From Flavobacteriaceae bacterium (lineage in GTDB: Bacteria; Bacteroidota; Bacteroidia; Flavobacteriales; Flavobacteriaceae): DNA of 37,822 nt. The stretch is taken from assembly GCA_024643385.1 (NCBI GenBank), contig JAHEMZ010000025.1, forward strand, positions 1 to 37,822, read 5' to 3'. Below the pieces are notes generated by a model. The model searched no databases and had not been told where the DNA came from. It saw nothing but the letters and a program-made list of their open reading frames with translations. Below are positions 1 to 6,141 of the stretch, in pieces. The translations under genes were made by a program, and so were the position numbers. Numbering within the stretch: position 1 is the first letter of the stretch; every line of letters starts with the position of its first letter.

Positions 1-1525
1 AAGTGCCAAACAATTGCATGTTCTCGGCAAAAATATTGGCACTTCTTTTCCCTCTTCCAATCGAAAACCGAAAGGCCGATTTTTCCCAAGGCGTATATTT
101 TACATGCAATCGAGGAGTAATGAAAAATCCTAATAAATTATCGTTGTCAACCCGTATACCTGCCGTCAAACTTAAAGCTTCCAAATTGTCATAAGCATAT
201 TCAAAAAAAGCACCTACCGAGTTTTCTACTCGATCATAGTTAGTCGTATTCACTAATTCTTCAAAAGCATCGTAAGTAAAGCTGACCCCTGTTTTTATCT
301 TATGCCTGGAATCACTGATGATTGAATTATATAGCGCATTGGCATATATGCTATTGTGGGTAATGTCATAGGTACGCAATCCAAAATAGGATTGTTGGTC
401 ATGCCGACTGTAGGCTACTTGCAAGCCGGCGCTTTGATAAGGAATTTCCGGATTTACATACCCTAATTTCCCGGAAACATCCCAACGTTCCGTTTTGATC
501 TCGCTTCCCCAAGCGCGAGTGGTGTATTTGTCCGCAGCAGGATCAAAGTCGGTCTGCCCGGATTGTTTTTCATCTGTCAGGTAGCGGAAATTTAAAAAGC
601 TGACCCATCCGTTTTCCGCATCGGTGTATTGCCATCGGTTCATTACATTCAGCTGCTGGGCTAATGGAACATCTAAAAATCCATCATCATTATTATCAAA
701 CTTGCTTTTTCGAAGATTGCCGTGAAGGTATAATCCTGTACTCCATTTATCCGACACTTTCTGATTCAGGTGCGTGTTTAATTCTATTCTGCCATTCATG
801 GAAGCATAGGCATTTACAAATAATGGCGCGTCGGTAGTAGGTTTGTGCATTTCAGCATTTATCTGTCCTGCGATACTTTCAAAACCATTGACCACACTTC
901 CCGCTCCTTTTGTTATCTGAATACTTTCTACCCAAGTACCCGGGATAAAACTAAGTCCGTAATTCTGAGCAGCCCCACGAATGGCAGGAATGTTTTCCGT
1001 GGTAATTAAAATATAAGGACTTGTAAGCCCCAACATTTTAATTTGCCTTGTCCCCGTGACCGCGTCCGTAAAATTCACGTCTATGGAAGGATTGGTTTCA
1101 AAGCTTTCCGAAAGATTACAACAGGCGGCTTTCAACAATTCTGCACTGCTTACATTGATCACATTTTGTGCAGATATCGTGGAACGAGAGGAAGCTTGTC
1201 TTCTGGCGGAAATCGTAATTTCATCGAGATCACTACTGCCCTTGAGGGTATGTACGATCCGTTTGTTTGATGTTACGGAGATTGTATCTGTTTGATATCC
1301 TATATAACTTATGACCAGTTGTGTATAGTTACTTTTATAAGGAATACTGAAGTTCCCATCAAAATCGGTCACGGCTCCCAGGGTAGTGTCCAACCAATAC
1401 ACGTTGGCTCCGCTTAAACCTTTTGGTTCATTTTTGGCTCCTGCATCTTCTATACGTCCGTCCAGCATATCTTGTGATAGAACTGTAAGAGGTAATAGCA
1501 ATACTATTAATATCCACTTTTTCAT
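1..1525 (-). CDS. TonB-dependent receptor, partial (C-terminus beyond window)
   Basis: Outer-membrane active-transport receptor. About 508 residues are visible; the start is ATG at 1525 and the barrel continues past position 1. Residues 1-18 form a signal peptide ending near LTVLSQ. A carboxypeptidase-regulatory-like beta-sandwich follows (about 20-95, with a GAVTDFDGNFSI stretch), then a plug domain (about 100-240, IKMLGLTSPYILI and ITKGAGSVVNGFESIAGQIN) and beta-barrel strands rich in aromatic residues. A Cys-Cys pair lies at residues 135-136 in the plug (AACCNLSESFE). The gene starts one base after the stop of the HMA-domain gene, so the two are probably translationally coupled. That context suggests a metal or metallophore substrate, possibly copper; this is inference. 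The family call is firm and the substrate is not. Confidence 0.93.
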   Translation of the reverse strand, partial: MKKWILIVLLLPLTVLSQDMLDGRIEDAGAKNEPKGLSGANVYWLDTTLGAVTDFDGNFSIPYKSNYTQLVISYIGYQTDTISVTSNKRIVHTLKGSSDLDEITISARRQASSRSTISAQNVINVSSAELLKAACCNLSESFETNPSIDVNFTDAVTGTRQIKMLGLTSPYILITTENIPAIRGAAQNYGLSFIPGTWVESIQITKGAGSVVNGFESIAGQINAEMHKPTTDAPLFVNAYASMNGRIELNTHLNQKVSDKWSTGLYLHGNLRKSKFDNNDDGFLDVPLAQQLNVMNRWQYTDAENGWVSFLNFRYLTDEKQSGQTDFDPAADKYTTRAWGSEIKTERWDVSGKLGYVNPEIPYQSAGLQVAYSRHDQQSYFGLRTYDITHNSIYANALYNSIISDSRHKIKTGVSFTYDAFEELVNTTNYDRVENSVGAFFEYAYDNLEALSLTAGIRVDNDNLLGFFITPRLHVKYTPWEKSAFRFSIGRGKRSANIFAENMQLFGT

Positions 1526-1526
1526 C

Positions 1527-2249
1527 TTACACCATTTTAAGTAACATTCCAATCGCCATGGCGATCATGATCGCATTTTCAATGAAAGTGGCTTCCGTCA
1601 TGGGCAAATTAAGCGCTGTCCCCAGACATGCGCAACGAATGGCCCTCTTGTCAAGCAATGATTTAACCACTCCGAATGTGGTTATTCCTAATACAACCAA
1701 TGTAGTCGCCAAAGCTAAGTTAATTTGAAATCGCATAAGAAATAATAACCCTAATCCTAATTCAATAAATGGATAAATAATCGCATAAATGGGTACTGCC
1801 TTTGCCAACGGGTCGTACATTTTAAATGACTCCGGAAATCCTTTCAGATCCAATAATTTAAAGAAACTGAAAACGATATAGAACAAACCCATAAAGTCAA
1901 GCATCGCCGCTTCCAGATTCCAGTTCTTATAGTTCATTAAAAAAGCAGCCACAAAAAGATAGACTAAAATAAGCAACAAGGGTTTTAATTGTTGGATTTT
2001 GGACTGCCTCTCTTTATTATCTTCAATTTCAACCCTAGATTCAGATTGGTTTTCCGAGATGGCGTACTTGTTGGGCAAGGCCCGCTGCAGTGTACTTAAT
2101 GCTAAATGAGAATCCATGATAATAGAGGCTTCACCCTTTTCCAGGTTAACCTCAACCGCTTTGACTCCCGCCACCGATTGTAATTTCTCTTGTACCGATT
2201 TTTGGCACCCTTCACAGGTCATTCCTGAGATTTGATATGTATGTTTCAT
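1527..2249 (-). CDS. HMA domain fused to MauE/DoxX-like membrane domain
   Basis: 240 residues. The N-terminus (about 1-66) is a heavy-metal-associated ferredoxin fold with the metal-binding motif GMTCEGC (Cys12, Cys15). After a charged linker come about five hydrophobic segments (about 85-105, 113-133, 150-171, 175-195, 220-238), resembling MauE/DoxX redox-associated membrane proteins. A second cysteine pair (Cys206, Cys208 in RCACLGT) lies between the last two segments, where MauE-type proteins carry conserved cysteines. A plausible role is receiving a soft metal such as copper, or passing electrons, at the inner membrane. It lies between the HYC_CC_PP gene (68-base gap) and the TonB receptor (1-base gap), all on the same strand. 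Domain calls are good; the direction of metal movement is unknown. Confidence 0.85.
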   Translation of the reverse strand: MKHTYQISGMTCEGCQKSVQEKLQSVAGVKAVEVNLEKGEASIIMDSHLALSTLQRALPNKYAISENQSESRVEIEDNKERQSKIQQLKPLLLILVYLFVAAFLMNYKNWNLEAAMLDFMGLFYIVFSFFKLLDLKGFPESFKMYDPLAKAVPIYAIIYPFIELGLGLLFLMRFQINLALATTLVVLGITTFGVVKSLLDKRAIRCACLGTALNLPMTEATFIENAIMIAMAIGMLLKMV

Positions 2250-2317
2250 GATTTTAATTTTTAAGGTGATTGATCAGGCAGTAAATACCCGTTTAAAAAA
2301 AGATCAAACCTTAAAAA

Positions 2318-2725
2318 TCAAATGAGGAAAGTTTCGTAAAGAATTTGAATATCCTGTTCCAAAGGTGGTGGAAGGTATTCAGTGAAAACAGAATTTGGTG
2401 CTTCGGGAACAGTTAATTTCGGGAAGATAAAAACGGTCACAAAAGCAGGGATCCATTGCGTAGCAAAATCAAAGTCGAAAGAAACTTTGGCGAAATGATT
2501 ATCGGTATGTACTTTCAAATATCGATTGCTACAACAACTATGATCTTCATGCTCTTCATCTCCGCAAGCTGGAACGTTCATTTTCATGCCACAGGAAAGA
2601 TGTTCTTCTCCCAATGTGACTTTGGAAAGCATTTCAAAACCTCCGCAGTAGTGTTTGGCATAGGCGACTCCACTGCTACTCAGAAGAATTAAAAGAGATA
2701 ATACGATTGAAAGTATTGCCTTCAT
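2318..2725 (-). CDS. HYC_CC_PP family secreted Cys/His-rich protein
   Basis: 135 residues from ATG 2725. An in-frame start ten codons upstream at 2755 is less likely, because the peptide beginning MKAILSIVLS is a clean signal sequence cleaved near AYA/KHYC. The mature protein has the three hallmarks that name the family: HYC (residues 25-27), CC (64-65) and PPP (119-121). It also has Cys45, Cys54 and a His/acidic run, GDEEHEDHSCC. This looks like a soft-metal ligand set and suggests a periplasmic metal carrier, but no biochemical role is known to me. It is the first gene of the cassette with the HMA-membrane protein and TonB receptor, just downstream of a terminator, so its promoter must lie in the short leader (TACTTTAG near 2729-2736 is a weak match). 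Confidence 0.85.
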   Translation of the reverse strand: MKAILSIVLSLLILLSSSGVAYAKHYCGGFEMLSKVTLGEEHLSCGMKMNVPACGDEEHEDHSCCSNRYLKVHTDNHFAKVSFDFDFATQWIPAFVTVFIFPKLTVPEAPNSVFTEYLPPPLEQDIQILYETFLI

Positions 2726-2738
2726 AAGGCTAAAGTAC

Positions 2739-2768
2739 AAAAAAGGGGGAACCATTTAAAGTACCCCC
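2739..2768 (-). terminator. Rho-independent terminator after the lipoprotein gene
   Basis: Read on the minus strand, a GGGGG arm (2768-2764) pairs with CCCCC (2749-2745), with a possible inner AC/GT extension, followed at once by six T (2744-2739). It would stop the transcript from the lipoprotein gene at 3224-2802 and insulate the metal cassette downstream. Confidence 0.75.
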
Positions 2769-2801
2769 TATCAAATAACAGAGTTTTAACAGTCGGAAAA
2801 A

Positions 2802-3224
2802 TTAATTCGTCAAGGCAGCTTCCCCATTTTTTATGGCGGATTCCATCTGTTCTCTTAATTTATTGGCGCTCATTTCGAAGGCATCCAGCGTTTTCTTTTT
2901 TTCATCATTCAAAGGAGCCCCATTCATAATCTCATCACTTTCGAAGGTAGACCCAAAATCCTTCATCCAGGTCATCATACTTTCATTGGCATTCTTCAAT
3001 TCAGCAATTGCGTTCACTTTTACAGAATCTACATTCGTAGAATCTATATTCGATTCCAATTTGGTAATCATTTCGCCAATAGTAGACATTTTAGGCATTA
3101 ATTCATCATGAACAGCCAGCACTTGTTCCATCTGACTAGGGCCTTGCGGTTCCGCGTTAGTATCTTTTTCCTTACAGGAAATAAGCGCAAGTACCAGGGT
3201 AAAAGCAATAAATAAGTTTTTCAT
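2802..3224 (-). CDS. Small predicted lipoprotein, function unknown
   Basis: 140 residues. The N-terminus MKNLFIAFTLVLALISC is an SPII signal with the lipidated Cys at residue 17, followed by the charged KEKDTN typical of Bacteroidota lipoproteins. The rest is largely helical and charged, with methionine-rich helices (for example SMMTWMKDFGSTFESDE) and no catalytic motif that I recognise. Similar flavobacterial proteins are often labelled 'viral A-type inclusion protein', a name that says nothing reliable about function. It follows the XrtF pair by 33 bases but has its own -7 box at 3247-3254 and a terminator at 2739-2768, so it is probably a single transcription unit. Confidence 0.8.
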   Translation of the reverse strand: MKNLFIAFTLVLALISCKEKDTNAEPQGPSQMEQVLAVHDELMPKMSTIGEMITKLESNIDSTNVDSVKVNAIAELKNANESMMTWMKDFGSTFESDEIMNGAPLNDEKKKTLDAFEMSANKLREQMESAIKNGEAALTN

Positions 3225-3246
3225 GGGATTAGAATTTTATTTCCTA

Positions 3247-3254
3247 CAAAGGTA
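3247..3254 (-). promoter_or_regulatory. Bacteroidota -7 box, TACCTTTG
   Basis: A full match to TAnnTTTG on the minus strand, ending 22 bases before the ATG of the lipoprotein gene (3224). No clear -33 TTTG is seen at the usual distance. Confidence 0.55.
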
Positions 3255-3257
3255 CTC

Positions 3258-3695
3258 TTATTTCTTATTTCTGAAAAAATAAAACCCGGGAATCAGGACA
3301 AGTAAAAGCAACGGATGTATTAAAAATCGTCTTACATAAAAAAGGGCCATATAAGCGCCGGGTTCATAGGTATATAGCAATAAAACAAAGGCACACAATA
3401 AGATTATAAAGAGTGTCCCGTACAAGATAAGCGATAACTGAACCAGTTCTCTATTACTGAAAATCAACCATAGAATAGATAATGAAATTAAAGTATTCAT
3501 CCAAAACCGTAGAGAAATATGAAGGAATAGACCCACCCCATCAAAGTCTGGTAAAGCCGGTGAACTATGCGTCATTTTAAAAAAAAGAATCAGCGGATCA
3601 TAAAACAATGTCGCCGCATAAGCCCTTATAAGCACAAGCAGTGCAAGTAATAAAAGCACTAACAGTATTCGAATCCCTTTATTCATTCCCTTCAT
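3258..3695 (-). CDS. Exosortase F system-associated membrane protein
   Basis: 145 residues with about four hydrophobic segments (about 8-28, 48-72, 80-115, 120-140). It has no catalytic motif. Placement directly after XrtF and its size match the membrane protein family that accompanies XrtF in flavobacteria. Two start codons are possible: ATG 3695, which overlaps the end of xrtF by 17 bases, or ATG 3686, which sits in an ATGAATAA arrangement over the xrtF stop. Both imply translational coupling. Its role in the sorting system is unknown; it may stabilise or chaperone the exosortase. Recognition rests on context plus general sequence character. Confidence 0.82.
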   Translation of the reverse strand: MKGMNKGIRILLVLLLLALLVLIRAYAATLFYDPLILFFKMTHSSPALPDFDGVGLFLHISLRFWMNTLISLSILWLIFSNRELVQLSLILYGTLFIILLCAFVLLLYTYEPGAYMALFYVRRFLIHPLLLLVLIPGFYFFRNKK

Positions 3696-4227
3696 TTTTT
3701 GGCAAACTTCTCACCCATAACACCCAAAGAAGAAAAACCATACTGTAAATAATTCCCGGAAAGACCACCGTATGCAATATTTCTTGATATCGCGGAAATT
3801 GATAGAGTGCAATTGCTAATATGGCTATTCGGATCAAGTTCACCGCATAAATCAAAACAGCACCACCGAGCAAAAAGAGAAGGGTCTTTTTCCAGTTCTG
3901 TGCAAAGGAGATAACAAAAGCAATAAAAAGAATGATGACACTGATCGAGTTACAACCTTCGATAATTTGACCCACCATCACGTCGTTAATGAATAACTGC
4001 ATCCCGGGATAATCCGGATCGGCAAGTACTTTGGAAGTATATCCCATCTCGTTGATCAATGTTTCACTTTGTTCGGCCACCAAATGGGTAATGTAATCGG
4101 GATGATAGACCCCTGATTTGGAAAGTTGAAGGAACCCTCCATAAAGTAAACTGAGTAAAAAATAAGTTCCCAGAAAAAGCGAAATGAATCGTAAGACGGC
4201 TGTATATTTTCTGAAAAGTTCCTTCAT
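3679..4227 (-). CDS. xrtF: Exosortase family protein XrtF
   Basis: 182-residue integral membrane cysteine transpeptidase or protease homolog. The exosortase/archaeosortase triad is visible: Cys92 in EGCNSISV, Arg133 in VNLIRIAIL and His152 in EILHTVVFPG, each at the edge of a hydrophobic segment. Hydrophobic spans lie at about 12-34, 93-108, 114-141 and 153-172. Known exosortases recognise a C-terminal tripartite signal on exported proteins and cleave it. XrtF is the short flavobacterial form, for which I know no established substrate. The partner membrane protein overlaps its 3' end. A -7 box (4233-4240) lies almost against the ATG, which would give a very short leader if it is used. Confidence 0.92.
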   Translation of the reverse strand: MKELFRKYTAVLRFISLFLGTYFLLSLLYGGFLQLSKSGVYHPDYITHLVAEQSETLINEMGYTSKVLADPDYPGMQLFINDVMVGQIIEGCNSISVIILFIAFVISFAQNWKKTLLFLLGGAVLIYAVNLIRIAILAIALYQFPRYQEILHTVVFPGIIYSMVFLLWVLWVRSLPKNEGNE

Positions 4228-4232
4228 TTTAA

Positions 4233-4240
4233 CAAATGTA
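4233..4240 (-). promoter_or_regulatory. -7 box TACATTTG directly upstream of xrtF
   Basis: A full TAnnTTTG match on the minus strand, with only five bases between it and the xrtF ATG at 4227. If it is the working promoter the mRNA would be leaderless or nearly so; it may instead be a chance match. Confidence 0.35.
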
Positions 4241-4277
4241 TATAATTTGCACCTCTACTAACTTTGATTTTTTAAAA

Positions 4278-4285
4278 TACCTTTG
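4278..4285 (+). promoter_or_regulatory. -7 box TACCTTTG upstream of the GAF gene
   Basis: A full TAnnTTTG match, 15 bases before the ATG at 4301. It divides the 73-base divergent region shared with xrtF. Confidence 0.55.
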
Positions 4286-4300
4286 TCAAAAATCATCAAA

Positions 4301-4756
4301 ATGGATCTAAATGTGCTAAAACCTGAAGTAGCGGACATCGCAATGGCAACTAATTTATCTCAGGTTGAAAAACTTACTCAAATTTGTGAACTTCTTCGCG
4401 ATACTGTTTCTTATTACAATTGGGTAGGATTCTATTTTGCCAATGAAGTGGAACGTACCCTTCATTTAAAAGCGTTCGCAGGAGAACCTACAGACCATAC
4501 TGTAATTCCCTTTGGAAAAGGAATTTGCGGTCAGGTGGCCGAAAGCAATGCTAATTTTGTAGTTCCTGATGTGAAGGCTCAGGATAATTATATTGCCTGC
4601 AGCCTTACGGTTAAATCTGAAATCGTAATTCCTTTATTTAAGGGCGGAAAGAATATAGGGCAAATTGATATCGATTCACACACCATAGACCCTTTTACGG
4701 AAAAGGATGAGCACTTTTTAGAGTGGGTCAATCAACAGGTTGCCACATTCATATAA
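4301..4756 (+). CDS. GAF-domain protein, free methionine-(R)-sulfoxide reductase type
   Basis: 151 residues. I take ATG 4301 rather than the in-frame TTG at 4283, because that TTG lies inside the promoter box. The whole protein is one GAF domain of the fRMsr (MsrC) type, which reduces free L-methionine-R-sulfoxide in the cytoplasm. Recognisable parts are YYNWVGFYF, GKGICGQVAES, IACSLTVKSEIVIPL and IDIDS. From memory of E. coli MsrC, cysteines 94 and 118 have counterparts here (Cys76, Cys100). The third, Cys84, has none: the loop reads EPTDHTVIPFGKG. Cys100 is the presumed catalytic residue, so activity is likely with a simplified disulfide relay. It converges with the permease gene downstream (12-base gap). 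Confidence 0.88.
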   Translation: MDLNVLKPEVADIAMATNLSQVEKLTQICELLRDTVSYYNWVGFYFANEVERTLHLKAFAGEPTDHTVIPFGKGICGQVAESNANFVVPDVKAQDNYIACSLTVKSEIVIPLFKGGKNIGQIDIDSHTIDPFTEKDEHFLEWVNQQVATFI

Positions 4757-4768
4757 TCATGGTTTTTT

Positions 4769-6022
4769 CTACATTCCTGTCCGAATCGCTTCTACAGGGT
4801 CCAACTTAGAAGCCTTAATAGCGGGAAGAATCCCGGAAATAAGTCCGATGATGGCAGCTATTGCTGTACCTAAAAACATATTCCATCCGGAAAGTACAAA
4901 TTCAAAATCTCCAGTGAATTGAGAGGCAATAATGGAAATAACAAACACCAAGAATAAGCCAATGATTCCTCCTATGATCGCCAGAATCATCGCTTCAAAT
5001 AAAAATTGATACAAAATAAACTTTCGCTTCGCTCCCAGCGATTTTTGTATCCCAATTAGATTGGTTCGTTCTTTAACGCTCACAAACATGATATTGGCTA
5101 TACCAAATCCGCCTACGAGCAGAGAAAATAAACTAATGATCATACCGATCACATTCATAGTGCCCATAATATTGTCAATCGCATCACTAAAACCTTGCAA
5201 TTGATTGACAAAAAAATTATCTATTTCTTCCGCTTTTAATCCTCGCTTTAAACGCATCTTTTGTTTGAGCATGGCAATAAATTCGGCATTATCTATTTCG
5301 CTGTCAGGTTTTAAAATGATAAACGGAAAAAGATTTCGATTGTTGGTTCCAAACATCTTGCGAATAATATTAACCGATAAGTACACCGCGGTATCTTTAG
5401 AATCTCCAAGGGCAAACCCTTCTTTTTTAAGCACACCGATAACGGTAAATTTTTGACCGTATAATCGCACTGTTTTCCCCATCGCTCTTTGGGGCGAATT
5501 AAACAAGGAATTAGCTATCTCATACCCTAAAACAATTACATGATTTCCATTACTCGACTCCAATTCATTAAAAAAACGTCCTTCTTCCAGTTGTAGGTCC
5601 TCAATATCATAATATTCATGAGTAATAGCTCCGATATTGACATTTTCGACCGATTTATCTTCAAACTTTATAGTTTCATTCCCAACATTCAAGGTATAAG
5701 AAATTGCCTCCAATTCCGGCATACTTTTCTTTAAGTATTGATATTCTTCATAAGTGGTCACCGGAAATTGTTCCCATTTCCAACGTGGAATTTCGGTAGG
5801 ACCAAATGAAAAATTTCCCAAATAAATAGTACTATTATCTAGGCCGCTAATGGTTCCTTTAATTTCACTCTTTAAGGAGTCGACAGCAGCCAAAACGGCA
5901 ATAAAGGAAAAAATACCAATGGTGACTCCCAGCAATGACAAAAAAGTTCGCAACTTGTTATTAGTAAGTGCATTAAGCGCGAAGTTAAAACTTTCCTTAA
6001 GTACTCGAAGGTAGATAATCAT
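4769..6022 (-). CDS. ABC transporter permease, MacB/FtsX type
   Basis: 417 residues with the MacB plan: a cytoplasmic N-terminus, one membrane segment (about 25-47, FLSLLGVTIGIFSFIAVLAA), a large MacB_PCD periplasmic domain (about 48-285), then three membrane segments (about 290-312, 340-365, 380-402) forming the FtsX domain, with the family end signature LPAIKASKLDPVEAIR. Such permeases work with a separate LolD/MacB-like ATPase in mechanotransmission, efflux or lipoprotein trafficking. No ATPase or membrane-fusion partner lies beside it here, so partners are probably encoded elsewhere. A near-match -7 box (TATATTTC, minus, 6060-6053) lies 30 bases upstream. The substrate cannot be told from sequence. 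Confidence 0.9.
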   Translation of the reverse strand: MIIYLRVLKESFNFALNALTNNKLRTFLSLLGVTIGIFSFIAVLAAVDSLKSEIKGTISGLDNSTIYLGNFSFGPTEIPRWKWEQFPVTTYEEYQYLKKSMPELEAISYTLNVGNETIKFEDKSVENVNIGAITHEYYDIEDLQLEEGRFFNELESSNGNHVIVLGYEIANSLFNSPQRAMGKTVRLYGQKFTVIGVLKKEGFALGDSKDTAVYLSVNIIRKMFGTNNRNLFPFIILKPDSEIDNAEFIAMLKQKMRLKRGLKAEEIDNFFVNQLQGFSDAIDNIMGTMNVIGMIISLFSLLVGGFGIANIMFVSVKERTNLIGIQKSLGAKRKFILYQFLFEAMILAIIGGIIGLFLVFVISIIASQFTGDFEFVLSGWNMFLGTAIAAIIGLISGILPAIKASKLDPVEAIRTGM

Positions 6023-6106
6023 GATTCAAATTATGCCCTTTTCAGGGAAGCTGAAATATAGGTCTTTTTATGTAAGGTAATGTTACAAAATTCCTTAGGA
6101 TTTACG

Positions 6107-6114
6107 TACTTTTG
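6107..6114 (+). promoter_or_regulatory. -7 box TACTTTTG for purH
   Basis: A full TAnnTTTG match, 27 bases before the purH ATG at 6142. It supports ATG 6142 over the upstream in-frame TTG at 6112, which lies within the box. Confidence 0.55.
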
Positions 6115-6141
6115 TTCCTTTATCTACCACAAACTTTTTAC

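Noticed and set aside
1043..1295. Two overlapping plus-strand frames inside the TonB receptor region
   Set aside because: They are antisense to the conserved plug domain, which reads cleanly on the minus strand.
6053..6060. TATATTTC on the minus strand as promoter of the MacB-type permease
   Set aside because: One mismatch at a key position and no -33 element; kept only as a remark in the gene entry.
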